A DNA stretch of 64,000 bases from Amycolatopsis lurida (GCF_900105055.1 NZ_FNTA01000004.1:2511501-2575500), one strand, 5' to 3'; positions 25,479 through 34,309 are shown, counted from the stretch's first letter. Program-made: numbers and translations. The notes: generated from the letters alone by a model not told the origin.

Positions 25479-26675
25479 TCACCGGCTCCGGATCTCGGCC
25501 CCATGCCTCAGATTCGTCACCAGCGCCGTCGACTTGCCTGTGACGGCGGCAGCGAGCGGCCGTTCGAGGCCGGGAAGACGGGCCACGTGAAGAAAAAGAC
25601 GGCGCGCCTGGAGCAGGAATCGATTGGCGGGCAGGAACCATCGCGCGCCGCGGCGGGCGACCTGCTGCTTTTCGGTCACCACCGGCCGGACCAGTCTCTC
25701 GTACTCGGCGAGCGCGGTCTCGACCGAGGACGACCGAGTGAGCTGTTCGGCCAACACGAACGCGCCCGCGATCCCCAGCGAGGCGCCTTGTCCGGCGAGA
25801 AGGGAGACGGCATAACAGGAATCGCCGACGAGCACGACCCGGCCGCGGCTCCATGACGGCATCTCGATCTGCGCGACCTGGTCGTAGTAAACCTCCCCGG
25901 GCGGCGGACACAGAGCGAGCGCTCGGGGTACCGCCCAGCCCAGTGAACCGTAGGTCGTGCGCAGGGCGGCTCGCGCGTCGTCCGGCAGGGCCGGATCCGT
26001 CGTGCGGTGCACGGCGAACGCCGCGAGCTTGCCGTCGCGGAGACCGTAGAAACCCATCTGCATCCCGATCGTGTCGGTCAGGCAGAACCGCTCCCCCACC
26101 CACGCACGAATCTCCTCGTCCTCGAAAACGAAGGCCGCCGTATGAAACCCGAGATGACGCAAGAACCGGCTCTCTTCACCGAAGACCAGCCGCCGCACGG
26201 TCGAATGGATCCCGTCGGCGCCGATCAGCAGATCGGCTTCGAGTGTCTCGCCGTCCGCCGAAGTGACCAGCACCCGGTCACCGAGATCCTCGACTCCTGT
26301 GACCCCGGCACCGAACCGGACGTCCACTGTGGACGGAAGACCGCCGCGCAGGACACCTTCCAGATCGGGCCGCATGATGCTGCAGAGCCTGCCCCGCACC
26401 GATTTGGCGAACCGGACGTAGTCGATGGCCGCCCGGCGGCGACCGCGCTCGTCCAGCAAACTCGCCTCGTTCACCCGGTACGCCACGTCTTCGACCTGAG
26501 GCAGCAGGCCCATCTCCTCGACGGCGTCGAACCCGGGGCCGAAGAAGTCGATCATGTAGCCCTGCTCGCGCGGCCCCGAGGCCCGCTCCAGCACCACGAC
26601 CTCGACGTCCAGCGTCGCGAGCCGGTGCGCCAGTGCGAGCCCGGTGATCCCGGCGCCGCAGATCGCCACCTTCAT
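25479..26675 (-). CDS. FAD-dependent (class A flavoprotein) monooxygenase
   Basis: 398 residues. The N-terminal Rossmann motif is ICGAGITGLALAHRL, the middle DG motif is LLIGADGIHSTVR, and the third GD motif is GRVVLVGDSCYAVSLLAGQG, which places it in the PHBH-like group. The ATG at 26675 has GAAAGGGAGG upstream. Related enzymes include tetracycline-inactivating TetX-like and aromatic hydroxylases; the substrate cannot be read. It lies 19 nt after a TetR gene on the same strand, so that repressor probably controls both genes. Confidence 0.92.
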   Translation of the reverse strand: MKVAICGAGITGLALAHRLATLDVEVVVLERASGPREQGYMIDFFGPGFDAVEEMGLLPQVEDVAYRVNEASLLDERGRRRAAIDYVRFAKSVRGRLCSIMRPDLEGVLRGGLPSTVDVRFGAGVTGVEDLGDRVLVTSADGETLEADLLIGADGIHSTVRRLVFGEESRFLRHLGFHTAAFVFEDEEIRAWVGERFCLTDTIGMQMGFYGLRDGKLAAFAVHRTTDPALPDDARAALRTTYGSLGWAVPRALALCPPPGEVYYDQVAQIEMPSWSRGRVVLVGDSCYAVSLLAGQGASLGIAGAFVLAEQLTRSSSVETALAEYERLVRPVVTEKQQVARRGARWFLPANRFLLQARRLFLHVARLPGLERPLAAAVTGKSTALVTNLRHGAEIRSR

Positions 26676-26694
26676 GGGGGTCCTCCCTTTCGGT

Positions 26695-27255
26695 TCAGTC
26701 GACGAGCCTGCGCAGGACGACAGGAGAGACATCGCCCGAATCCGGTCCGAGCGCCCGATGCAGCAGAAGCCCGTCCACCGCCGCGAGAAGGACCGCGGCC
26801 GTGTCGTCGGCGTCGGCCACCCCATGTCGCGCCAGCCAGCCGCCGAGCCGGATGCGCAGGTCGGCGAGCAGTTCGCGGATGCCTTGGCGCAGGGTGTCGT
26901 CGCGGGTCGCGGCGAGGTAGGACTCGGCGAACAGCAACGACATCGGGTCGGTGCCGGAGTAGCCGCCGACCGACGCCAGCAGTGCGTCCACGGCGTCCGA
27001 CGGCGTTTCGACGGATTCCAGTGCCGGCTCGAAGGCGAGCGCGACCTCGCGCATCGCCCCCAGCACGGCCTCGATCAACAACGCCTGCAGCGAAGGGAAG
27101 TGATAGTGCACGACGCTCGGCGTGACACCCGCGCGTTCGGCCAGGATCCGGGTGCTGACCGCGGACCAGCCGAGTTCGGGCACGAGCGCGACGGCCGCTT
27201 CGAGCAACCGCCGCCGAACGAGCCGGCCACGCGCCGCGGCCGGGGAACCTGTCAC
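26695..27255 (-). CDS. TetR/AcrR family regulator
   Basis: 186 residues from GTG 27255, chosen because AGGAG lies 8 nt upstream; an ATG within that spacer is out of frame. The HTH reads LLEAAVALVPELGWSAVSTRILAERAGVTPSVVHYHF (about residues 14-50). It is the promoter-proximal gene of a two-gene unit with the FAD monooxygenase, the usual arrangement for a repressor of a detoxifying or tailoring oxygenase. The ligand is probably the oxygenase substrate. Confidence 0.9.
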   Translation of the reverse strand: MTGSPAAARGRLVRRRLLEAAVALVPELGWSAVSTRILAERAGVTPSVVHYHFPSLQALLIEAVLGAMREVALAFEPALESVETPSDAVDALLASVGGYSGTDPMSLLFAESYLAATRDDTLRQGIRELLADLRIRLGGWLARHGVADADDTAAVLLAAVDGLLLHRALGPDSGDVSPVVLRRLVD

Positions 27256-27338
27256 CGGTGCATCTCCTAGGGCATTCGTCCTGTACGACTGCCCTGATCG
27301 TATGCCCGGATCCGGCCGCGGCGCAAACCGGCCCCTGC

Positions 27339-28037
27339 TCAAGCCGCCTTCAGGAGCTCCAGCACACGCTCCGCGGTTGCGACGCTGGACTGCGGGTTCT
27401 GGCCGGTGACGAGGTTTCCGTCGACGACGACCTCGCTCGACCAGGCGGCCGCCGGAGTGACGATCGCGCCCTGCTCCCGAAGCCGGGTCTCGACGAAGAA
27501 CGGACTCTTGTCACCCAGGCCGCCCTGCCGTTCCTCTTCGTCGCTGAACGACGTCATCGAGCGGCCGGCGAAGGTGAACGATCCGTCTTCGCCACGCGCG
27601 CTGAGCAAGGCGGCGAGCCCGTGGCAGAGCGCGGCGATGGTCTTGCCGCGCGCGTCGGCGTCGTTGAGCAGGGTGCCGAGGTCGGCGTCGTCGACCAAGT
27701 CGGTCATCGGACCATGCCCGCCCGGCAGATAGAAGGCGTCGTAGTCGTCGGCTGAGACGCCGGAAAGCTTGAGCGGCGCCGAAAGATCCAGCCCCTGGAG
27801 GTATTCCGCGAACTTCGCACCCTCGGCGGGGTCGACGCCGCCGCGCTCGTCGAGGCTGATGGGATCGACGGTCGGCCGGTGCCCTGCCGGGGTCGCGATC
27901 TCCACCTGGTGACCGGCCTCGGCGAGCACCCGATGCGATGCGGCGACCTCTTCGGCCCAGAACCCGGTCGGGTGGTCGGTGCCGTCGGTGAGCCGCACGT
28001 GGTCGGCGGCCGAGACGATCATGAGGATCCGCGCCAT
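27339..28037 (-). CDS. DJ-1/PfpI family, Hsp31-like glyoxalase or chaperone
   Basis: 232 residues of the class I glutamine-amidotransferase-like fold. The nucleophile Cys sits in TIAALCHGLAAL, with the preceding Glu-containing strand and YLPGGHGPMTDL matching the Hsp31 and GlxIII type. Such proteins act as methylglyoxal glyoxalases or stress chaperones in the cytosol. GAAAGGA precedes the ATG. It is divergent from a LysR gene with a clear operator between them, so it is likely under that regulator. Confidence 0.9.
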   Translation of the reverse strand: MARILMIVSAADHVRLTDGTDHPTGFWAEEVAASHRVLAEAGHQVEIATPAGHRPTVDPISLDERGGVDPAEGAKFAEYLQGLDLSAPLKLSGVSADDYDAFYLPGGHGPMTDLVDDADLGTLLNDADARGKTIAALCHGLAALLSARGEDGSFTFAGRSMTSFSDEEERQGGLGDKSPFFVETRLREQGAIVTPAAAWSSEVVVDGNLVTGQNPQSSVATAERVLELLKAA

Positions 28038-28127
28038 GACTGTTCCTTTCGTTGTTCCGGGGCGTGTGCCCCACTGCCGCCTTCAACGAGGTCATGGCCA
28101 CGCGTACTCCGCCTCAGCGGCTACGAT

Positions 28128-28145
28128 CCATAAGATTTCTTATGG
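28128..28145. promoter_or_regulatory. LysR-type operator
   Basis: CCATAAGA-TT-TCTTATGG is a perfect 8-bp inverted repeat in the DJ-1/LysR intergenic region, about 13 nt before the LysR start. It contains a T-N11-A core as LysR regulators prefer. Confidence 0.75.
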
Positions 28146-28158
28146 AATGGAGACTTGC

Positions 28159-29061
28159 ATGCCCAACTTGGATCGGCTGGCGACCTTCCTGTCCATCTAC
28201 CGCCAGGGCTCGCTCTCCGCGGCCGCGGCGGAACTCGGCCTGAGTCAGCCCGCCGTCACCGGCCAGCTGCTCAAGCTCGAGGAGGAACTCGGCGAACAGC
28301 TGTTCGTCCGGTCACGGCAGGGCGCGGCGCCGACCGCCCGCGCGGCCGAACTCGCCGCCAGGATCGGCACCCGCATCGACGAACTGCGGGGCGCGCTGAC
28401 GGCCGGCGACGACGACGTCCAGTACCGCGAACGGGTGGCGCTGGGCGGTGCGAGCGACGGCATGGCCACGCGGTTCCTTCCCGCGCTGGCTCCGCTGACC
28501 GAACGTGGGTTGCACATCACCGTCACCCTCGGGCTCGCCGACGAACTCCTGTCCGCGCTCGAAGCCGCGCGCCTGGACCTCGTCCTCTCCTCGGTCCGCC
28601 CGCGCCGTCGCGGCATCGCCGCCATTCCGCTGATCGACGAGGAATTCGTCCTCGTCGCCGCTCCCGCCCTCGCGCGGAGCGTCGATCCCGTGCTGCTCGC
28701 GACCGACCCGGTGCCCGCGCTGGCCCATCTGCCGCTGATCGCGTACGCCGACGATCTGCCGATCATCCGCCGCTACTGGCGCAGCGAATTCGGGCGGCGG
28801 CCGCCGAACCGGGTCGCCATGGTCGTTCCCGACCTCCGCGCGATCCTCGCCGTCGTCGTCGCGGGCGCCGGGGTGAGCGTGCTGCCGCGCTACATCGCCG
28901 CGGCCGCGCTCGAAGCGGGCTCGGTCTCGACCGTGCACACCCCGGTGGTGCCGCCGCTCAACACGATCTATCTCGCGCACCGGGCGGGGACGGCGCGGCC
29001 GGTGGTGACCCTCATCCGCGACCGGCTGCTGGAACGCGCCCGCGTCTGGGGTTCGCTCTGA
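28159..29061 (+). CDS. LysR-family transcriptional regulator
   Basis: 300 residues. The winged HTH is at the very N-terminus (FLSIYRQGSLSAAAAELGLSQPAVTGQLLKLEEEL), and a periplasmic-binding-protein-like effector domain fills the rest. I choose the ATG at 28159 because GGAG lies 6 nt upstream; an ATG four codons earlier is possible. The palindrome just upstream suggests autoregulation and control of the divergent DJ-1 gene. Confidence 0.92.
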   Translation: MPNLDRLATFLSIYRQGSLSAAAAELGLSQPAVTGQLLKLEEELGEQLFVRSRQGAAPTARAAELAARIGTRIDELRGALTAGDDDVQYRERVALGGASDGMATRFLPALAPLTERGLHITVTLGLADELLSALEAARLDLVLSSVRPRRRGIAAIPLIDEEFVLVAAPALARSVDPVLLATDPVPALAHLPLIAYADDLPIIRRYWRSEFGRRPPNRVAMVVPDLRAILAVVVAGAGVSVLPRYIAAAALEAGSVSTVHTPVVPPLNTIYLAHRAGTARPVVTLIRDRLLERARVWGSL

Positions 29062-29146
29062 GTCCCCGGATGCGGCAAAAATGACCTCTTCCCGCGGCGG
29101 GACCGTCGCGAGGCTTGCTCTTCCGGATCCGTTTCTTGGAGGACAC

Positions 29147-29335
29147 ATGGTCTCGAAGCCCCGCCTCGCACTGGGAATGCTCGTTCTGGCCGCCTTGGCG
29201 GGCGGGCTGCTCGCGTTGCTCATCTCGCTCGACGTCGGCGCCTTCTGGGCCAAGACACTGCCGCTCGTGTTCCTGGCGGGCGGGGCGGCGCTGGCTCAAT
29301 CCCTCGGTCTGTTCACCAAGGCACCGAAGGATTAG
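29147..29335 (+). CDS. small two-helix membrane protein
   Basis: 62 residues with two hydrophobic helices (LALGMLVLAALAGGLLALLI and LPLVFLAGGAALAQSLGLF) joined by a short loop, ending in a basic tail. TTGGAGGAC directly before the ATG is an excellent ribosome-binding site, which supports translation. I do not recognise a family. It follows the LysR gene by 85 nt and may be separate. Confidence 0.7.
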   Translation: MVSKPRLALGMLVLAALAGGLLALLISLDVGAFWAKTLPLVFLAGGAALAQSLGLFTKAPKD

Positions 29336-29446
29336 GACCGGTCCGTCAGCGTCCTGCCCGTGACCGGACTGGATTCACCGATGGCGCCGCACAGTGGGCC
29401 CACGACATCTTCGAGGCCGTCGGGCGGCGTTCCGCCTGAAGGGTGG

Positions 29447-30403
29447 TCAAACTCGCTGCGGCGCGAAGGTCCGGCGATAGTCCTGCGGGGAAACACCGAC
29501 GACCTTGTGGAAATGGTGTCGTAGCAAGGCTCCCGAGCCGAAGCCGCAGCGGCGCGCGACCTCGTCGATGCTCATCGTCGTCTCCTCCAGCAGCGACCTC
29601 GCGTGCAGAACCCGTTGCGTCGAAAGCCATCGATGTGGCGTGGTGCCCGTCTCCGCGACGAACTTGCGCGCGAAGGTGCGCTCGGACATCCGGGCCCGGC
29701 GGGCGAGTTCGGCGACCGGATGTTCGTGGGCGATGGTGTCGAGCATCCAGGTGAGCACCGGCTGAAGGCTGTCCCCGGTGCACTCCGGGATCGGCACCTC
29801 GACGAACTGGCGCTGCCCGCCTTCCCGTTGCGGCGGCACCACCATGCGCCGCGCGATCGCGGTGGCCGCCGCGGAGCCGAGTTCACGCCGGACCAGATGC
29901 AGGCAGGCGTCGATGCCGGCGGCCGTCCCCGCGCTGGTGACGATGTCGCCGTCGTCGACGAAGAGGACGTCCGGGTCCAGCTGGGCCCGCGGGAAGCGTT
30001 TCCGGAACGCCGCGCTGTGACGCCAGTGGTTCGTGCACCGCCGCCCGTCGAGCAAGCCGGCGGCACCCAGCACGAACGCGCCCGTGCAGACCGAAAGCAA
30101 GGTGGCGCCGCGCTCCGAAGCCGCACGGAGCGCTTCGAGCACCGCGGGCGGATATTCGTCGCGCACGTCGCAGGCCGGGACGACGACGAGATCCGCGTCC
30201 TCGGTCGCTTCGAGACCGTGTTCCGGGGTCACTTTGACGCCGTGACCGAGGCTGAGCGGCACTCCCGCCCACTCCCCGCACACGCGGAAGTCGAGCAGGG
30301 GCACTCCGTCATCGGTGCGGTCGTAGCCGAACACCTCGCACACGACTCCGAACTCGAAGGCGGCGAAATCGTCCAGCAGCACCACGGCGACGCTTTTCAG
30401 CAT
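29447..30403 (-). CDS. GlxA-type AraC regulator (AdpA architecture)
   Basis: 318 residues: a DJ-1/PfpI-like domain (residues 1-185, with LLSVCTGAFVLGAAGLLDGR) and a C-terminal AraC HTH pair (VAELARRARMSERTFARKF and IDEVARRCGFGSGALLRHHF). This is the architecture of AdpA, the master regulator of development and secondary metabolism in Streptomyces, but many paralogues exist and I do not call it AdpA. Two near-AdpA-consensus sites lie upstream of its start and may serve autoregulation. It is divergent from a small membrane-protein gene. Confidence 0.92.
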   Translation of the reverse strand: MLKSVAVVLLDDFAAFEFGVVCEVFGYDRTDDGVPLLDFRVCGEWAGVPLSLGHGVKVTPEHGLEATEDADLVVVPACDVRDEYPPAVLEALRAASERGATLLSVCTGAFVLGAAGLLDGRRCTNHWRHSAAFRKRFPRAQLDPDVLFVDDGDIVTSAGTAAGIDACLHLVRRELGSAAATAIARRMVVPPQREGGQRQFVEVPIPECTGDSLQPVLTWMLDTIAHEHPVAELARRARMSERTFARKFVAETGTTPHRWLSTQRVLHARSLLEETTMSIDEVARRCGFGSGALLRHHFHKVVGVSPQDYRRTFAPQRV

Positions 30404-30416
30404 GACCGGAGCCTAG

Positions 30417-30465
30417 CTGGCAGGATTTTGCCGCACAACGACAGAACTGCCACTTCTGGCAGGAT
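30417..30465. promoter_or_regulatory. repeated CTGGCAGGAT boxes, likely GlxA/AdpA-type sites
   Basis: CTGGCAGGAT occurs at 30417-30426 and 30456-30465, and the second copy is half of a perfect dyad CTGCCA-CTTC-TGGCAG (30447-30462). TGGCAGGATT differs from the AdpA consensus TGGCSNGWWY at one position. The sites sit between the GlxA-type regulator and a divergent small gene. Confidence 0.6.
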
Positions 30466-30489
30466 GTCGAGTGGCGCAAACTTACTGCC

Positions 30490-30633
30490 ATGACCGCAAT
30501 CATCGTCACCCTCGCCCTGATCGCCCTCGTCGGCTACCTCCTGGAGCGCAACCACACGCGCCAGGGCCGCCCGGACACCGCCGGCGGAGACCCGCTCAGC
30601 CGCCCCTTCTGGAGAGGAGGCGCCACGGTCTAG
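30490..30633 (+). CDS. 47-residue single-pass membrane protein
   Basis: MTAIIVTLALIALVGYLLER begins the protein: one N-terminal helix, then a basic NHTRQGR segment and a short Pro/Gly-rich cytoplasmic tail. It is the first frame after the paired regulatory boxes and ends 23 nt before the next gene. Similar short helix-plus-tail proteins are common in actinomycetes, but the function is unknown. Confidence 0.55.
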   Translation: MTAIIVTLALIALVGYLLERNHTRQGRPDTAGGDPLSRPFWRGGATV

Positions 30634-30656
30634 GCTCTTTCGAAACTGGGGGTTTG

Positions 30657-31430
30657 ATGGCCGGCAGACGGCGTTTTCTTCGTCCTGTCCTGTGGAGCGC
30701 GGCTGTGCTGGCCGGCGGCGGGGTGCTCTTCGCCGCCGTGTTGGCGGCCGACATTCCCTACGCGGACACCGAGCCGCCGACGACGAGCCAAGCTCCGAAG
30801 AGCCCGGCACCGCCTCCCTCGGCCGAAGCGGTACTCCCCGAGGCGACCTCCACCGTCACGACCACGGGCATCCGGACGGGGCCGGACGACCGCACTCTCC
30901 TGCTCCAGGTGCGGATCCCGGCCGGCTCGCCGCAGTGCGCCCGCGAGCCGCGGATCGAAGGCCTCACCGAAGAGAACGGCATCATCCACGCGAACGTCGT
31001 CATCGATGCCGTGGCCGCCGACTGCCGGGAAACGGTGCCGTCCGAGTTCAAGCTCACCACCGCGTCCCCGATCGCGAACCGGACCTTGATGCTCGGCTCC
31101 GGCGCTCCCTGGAACAAACTGCCCGACGGAACCTGGGGACACTGCGGCAGGCTGGGCTGCGACCCGCCCGCCGATCACTGCGCCGACGTCTGGATCGAGC
31201 AGACCCGCGGGGAGGCCATCGACTTCGACACGCGCGCCTGCGACCAGGGATGGCTCGTCGTCGACCGCCTCAACTTCCCCCAGAGCCCGTCCCTCCGCGT
31301 GCTCTACCGGTGGACACCCGAGGGGTGGCTCGGCGTGACGGGCGTCAAGTCCGAGGGCTGCGAGGAGATCCTCGCCAAAGAACCGCAGTTCACCAGGGCT
31401 CTCTGCGAGAAACTCGGCCCGATCTCCTGA
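30657..31430 (+). CDS. membrane-anchored, Cys-rich extracytoplasmic protein, unknown function
   Basis: 257 residues. RRRFLRPVLWSAAVLAGGGVLFAAVL is an N-terminal signal anchor (about 4-30). A Pro/Thr-rich stalk (TEPPTTSQAPKSPAPPP) follows, then a soluble domain with ten cysteines, for example CGRLGCDPPADHC and two in the last 20 residues. The even Cys number fits disulfide bonding outside the cell. I recognise no family. It may be cotranscribed with the preceding 47-residue protein. Confidence 0.75.
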   Translation: MAGRRRFLRPVLWSAAVLAGGGVLFAAVLAADIPYADTEPPTTSQAPKSPAPPPSAEAVLPEATSTVTTTGIRTGPDDRTLLLQVRIPAGSPQCAREPRIEGLTEENGIIHANVVIDAVAADCRETVPSEFKLTTASPIANRTLMLGSGAPWNKLPDGTWGHCGRLGCDPPADHCADVWIEQTRGEAIDFDTRACDQGWLVVDRLNFPQSPSLRVLYRWTPEGWLGVTGVKSEGCEEILAKEPQFTRALCEKLGPIS

Positions 31431-31594
31431 CCGCCTGTGTCACGAGCGCCACGTTGCCCGTCGAGACCCCCACCGGACCCGCATCCGCCGAGGTCAAGCC
31501 CGCAATCACGGCTTTAAACCACTTCGCCCGTATTTTCTGCCGGTTACCAGTTTTCTGGTTAGGGTGCAGTGGTGCAAATGGGTTAACATCGGGC

Positions 31595-31622
31595 GGAAGG
31601 AGCGCGCGCCGCAGTCGGCGCG
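31595..31622 (+). promoter_or_regulatory. Shine-Dalgarno plus intervening hairpin before the BCCT gene
   Basis: GGAAGGAG (31595-31602) is the only good ribosome-binding site, but it lies 30 nt before the ATG at 31632. CGCGCC (31605-31610) can pair with GGCGCG (31617-31622), which would shorten the effective spacing to about 10 nt. Upstream, ACCAG-TTTT-CTGGT (about 31546-31559) is a possible operator. Confidence 0.4.
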
Positions 31623-31631
31623 TCACTGAAC

Positions 31632-33377
31632 ATGAGTTCGCAGGACGGTAAACAAGCGGAAGAAGAGGTCGTCGCGGAGACCGCGGGCGACCTTGCCCAC
31701 GCGCCGGACACGACGGGCCCGGGCCACCCGCCCGACGAGCACGTCCCCCTCGACCTCGCCTCCGAACGACCCGCCGAGACCGACCGGACCGTTTTCGGTG
31801 TCGCGGCGGTGCTCGCGCTCGCGATCATCGTCTGGGGCGTGCTGGCCCCGGAAAATCTGGCGAGTGTCGCGTCGACCCTGTTGAACGACGCCGTGATCCC
31901 GTACGGCGGTTGGGCTTTCGTGCTGACCGCGAGCGGTTTCGTGCTCTTCGCGGTTTGTCTGGCCATAAGCCGCTACGGCCGGATCCCGCTGGGCGGGGAC
32001 AAGGAACTGCCCGAATTCCGGACGTCCTCGTGGATCGCGATGATGTTCAGCGCCGGTATGGGCATCGGCCTGATGTTCTTCGGGGTGTACGAACCGGTCT
32101 CCCACCTCGCGAGCCCGCCCCCGGGCACCGCGGCCCCGAATTCCGACGAAGCCGTCCACACCGCGATGGCGACGACGCTGTTCCACTGGACCGTGCACCC
32201 GTGGGCGATCTACGCGGTCGTCGGGCTCGCGATCGCCTACAGCACCTTCCGCAAGGGCCGCACCCAGCTGATCAGTTCGGTGTTCGCGCCGCTGATCGGC
32301 AAGCGGCGCACCGAAGGCCCGCTGGGCAAGGCGATCGACATCATGGCGATCTTCGCCACGCTGTTCGGTTCCGCCGCTTCCCTCGGTCTCGGCGCGCTCC
32401 AGGTCGGCGGCGGCATGGGCGCCGTCGGCTGGATCGACGACCCCGGCAAGGGGCTGCTGGTCGCGATCATCGCGATCCTCACAATCGCGTTCATCGCTTC
32501 GGCGGTTTCCGGTGTGGCCAAGGGCATCCAGTGGCTGTCCAACATCAACATGGTGCTCGCCGCGGTGCTCGCGGTGTTCGTGCTGGTGGTCGGCCCGACC
32601 GTGCTGATCCTGAACATCGTGCCGGGCGCCATCGGCGACTACTTCCGCGAACTGGCGGAGATGTCGGGCCGCACCGGGATGACCGGCGGCGAGGAGATGC
32701 AGACCTGGCTCGGCGGCTGGACGGTCTTCTACTGGGCGTGGTGGATCTCGTGGACGCCCTTCGTCGGCATGTTCATCGCGCGGATCTCGCGCGGCCGCAC
32801 GATCCGGCAGTTCATCTTCGGTGTCATCGCGATCCCGAGCATCGTGAGCCTGATCTGGTTCGCGATCTTCGGTGGCGCGGCGATCAGCAGGCAGCGAGCG
32901 GGGACGGACATCGCGGGCGCGGGCAGTGCCCAGTCGGCGACGTTCGAACTGCTCGAGACGCTGCCGTGGTTCATCCCGATCGCGATCCTGGTGATGATCC
33001 TGGTGTCCATCTTCTTCGTCTCCGGTGCGGACGCGGCGTCGGTGGTGATGGGTACCTTGTCCCAGCGTGGAAGCGTGCATCCGACGAAGGGTGTCGTGAT
33101 CTTCTGGGGCGTGCTCATGGGCGCCGTCGCGGCGGTGATGTTGCTCGTCGGCGGGAACAAGGCGCTGACCGGTCTGCAGAACCTCACGATCCTGATCGCG
33201 GTGCCGTTCGTGTTCGTGATGGTCGGGTTGTGCGTGTCGGTCTGGAAGGACCTGCGCAACGACCCGCTGATGAAGCAGGAAGACGCGATGATGTTGTCGC
33301 TGAAGGAACTGCACGAGGAACGCACGAACGGCCACGCCCGCCGTCGCATCCTCGGACGGTCGAAGCAGCGCACCTGA
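31632..33377 (+). CDS. BCCT-family betaine/carnitine/choline transporter
   Basis: 581 residues with twelve predicted membrane helices after an acidic 55-residue N-terminal tail. The signature FYWAWWISWTPFVGMFIARISRGRT (about residues 360-385) includes the Trp box of the substrate site. FSAGMGIGLMFFGVYEP in helix 3 carries the GMGIG motif typical of Na+-coupled glycine-betaine carriers such as BetP. The C-terminal tail is charged and could sense osmotic state. It is most likely an osmoprotectant importer in the cytoplasmic membrane. The leader has an unusual, possibly structure-dependent ribosome-binding site. Confidence 0.95.
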   Translation: MSSQDGKQAEEEVVAETAGDLAHAPDTTGPGHPPDEHVPLDLASERPAETDRTVFGVAAVLALAIIVWGVLAPENLASVASTLLNDAVIPYGGWAFVLTASGFVLFAVCLAISRYGRIPLGGDKELPEFRTSSWIAMMFSAGMGIGLMFFGVYEPVSHLASPPPGTAAPNSDEAVHTAMATTLFHWTVHPWAIYAVVGLAIAYSTFRKGRTQLISSVFAPLIGKRRTEGPLGKAIDIMAIFATLFGSAASLGLGALQVGGGMGAVGWIDDPGKGLLVAIIAILTIAFIASAVSGVAKGIQWLSNINMVLAAVLAVFVLVVGPTVLILNIVPGAIGDYFRELAEMSGRTGMTGGEEMQTWLGGWTVFYWAWWISWTPFVGMFIARISRGRTIRQFIFGVIAIPSIVSLIWFAIFGGAAISRQRAGTDIAGAGSAQSATFELLETLPWFIPIAILVMILVSIFFVSGADAASVVMGTLSQRGSVHPTKGVVIFWGVLMGAVAAVMLLVGGNKALTGLQNLTILIAVPFVFVMVGLCVSVWKDLRNDPLMKQEDAMMLSLKELHEERTNGHARRRILGRSKQRT

Positions 33378-33385
33378 GCTGATCG

Positions 33386-33438
33386 CGCGTGAAGGCCCCC
33401 TTCCCTCCGCTGAGCCGAGGGAAGGGGGCCTTCACGCG
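33386..33438. terminator. 21-bp perfect hairpin between convergent genes
   Basis: Perfect 21-nt arms (33386-33406 and 33418-33438) containing GTGAAGGCCCCCTTCCC flank an 11-nt loop. It stands 8 nt after the BCCT stop and 2 nt before the DoxX stop, so it can end transcription from both sides. Confidence 0.85.
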
Positions 33439-33440
33439 TT

Positions 33441-33806
33441 TCAGGCGCGTCCGATGGCGACGAAAGCGCACAACGCGAGGTAACCGAGATCCAGTAGCGC
33501 GACCAGCGGCTCGCGGCGGCGCAGGCGAACGACCACGGCGCCCGCCATCACCAGCGCCAGCCCGAGGGCGGCCAGCGGCACGAGTTCCGGCGCGATGTCG
33601 AGCAAGGCCGGGAGGATCAGGCCGGCCGCGCCCAGGATCTCGACCAGCCCGATGAACTTCACGGCGCCGGGGCTGAAATCCAGTACCCAGCCCGCGGCCG
33701 ACGCCACCCCGGCGATCTTTTCCCTTCGCAGGAACAGTTTCCCGACGCCGGATACGACGTACATGACGGCCAGCAGCCAGGCGACGATCCACAGTGCGGT
33801 GTCCAT
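33441..33806 (-). CDS. DoxX-family membrane protein
   Basis: 121 residues with four helices and the DoxX pattern (VMYVVSGVGKLF near the N-terminus, FIGLVEILGAAGLILP in the middle). The start ATG overlaps the stop of the AhpD-like gene by 1 nt (TGATG), so the two are translationally coupled. DoxX-like proteins accompany thiol-redox or quinone systems in actinobacteria. The sigma factor, AhpD-like and DoxX genes form one unit. Confidence 0.88.
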   Translation of the reverse strand: MDTALWIVAWLLAVMYVVSGVGKLFLRREKIAGVASAAGWVLDFSPGAVKFIGLVEILGAAGLILPALLDIAPELVPLAALGLALVMAGAVVVRLRRREPLVALLDLGYLALCAFVAIGRA

Positions 33807-34282
33807 CAATGCCCCGCGAACTGGCCGGGCGTGTAGTCGCCGGCCGGCTGCCGGGTGATGACGTTGAGCCGGTTGAAGGCGTTGATGAGCGCGATCTGGG
33901 TCACCAGCGCCACCAGCTGCTCGTCGTCGTAATGCTTGGCGGCGGCCGCCCACGCCTCGTCGGTGACTCCACTGCCGTCGGCGAGACGGCAGCCCTGCTC
34001 GGTGAGCTCCAGCGCGGCGCGTTCGGCCTCGGTGAACACCGTCGCCTCGCGCCAGCACGCGATCAGGTTCAGCCGGGTCGTGGTCTCCCCCGCGTGCGCC
34101 GCGTCCTTGGTGTGCATGTCGAGGCAGCCCGAGCAGCCGTTGATCTGGCTGGCCCGGATGTTCACCAGTTCCCTTGTCGCCAAGGGAAGTTCGCTGCCGT
34201 CGACGACTTTCGCGGCCGAAACGAGATGCTTCACCAGCTTCGGTGCGAGTGCGGTCTTGAGGTAATCGATCCTTGCCTGCAT
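33806..34282 (-). CDS. carboxymuconolactone decarboxylase / AhpD-like protein
   Basis: 158 residues. The core RELVNIRASQINGCSGCLDMHTKDA contains the CxxC...H redox motif of the AhpD-like CMD family (about residues 40-65). An AGGAG 6 nt before the ATG at 34282 decides the start over an ATG nine codons earlier. AhpD-like proteins are peroxidase adaptor thiol enzymes. This family is the classical partner of ECF41-type sigma factors, one of which is encoded just upstream. Confidence 0.92.
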   Translation of the reverse strand: MQARIDYLKTALAPKLVKHLVSAAKVVDGSELPLATRELVNIRASQINGCSGCLDMHTKDAAHAGETTTRLNLIACWREATVFTEAERAALELTEQGCRLADGSGVTDEAWAAAAKHYDDEQLVALVTQIALINAFNRLNVITRQPAGDYTPGQFAGH

Positions 34283-34309
34283 GGGTTTCTCCTTCTCGTC
34301 GGTGTTCAC

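Noticed and set aside
29447..30403. Calling the gene adpA
   Set aside because: Actinomycetes carry several GlxA-type paralogues and the genomic context of adpA is not seen here.
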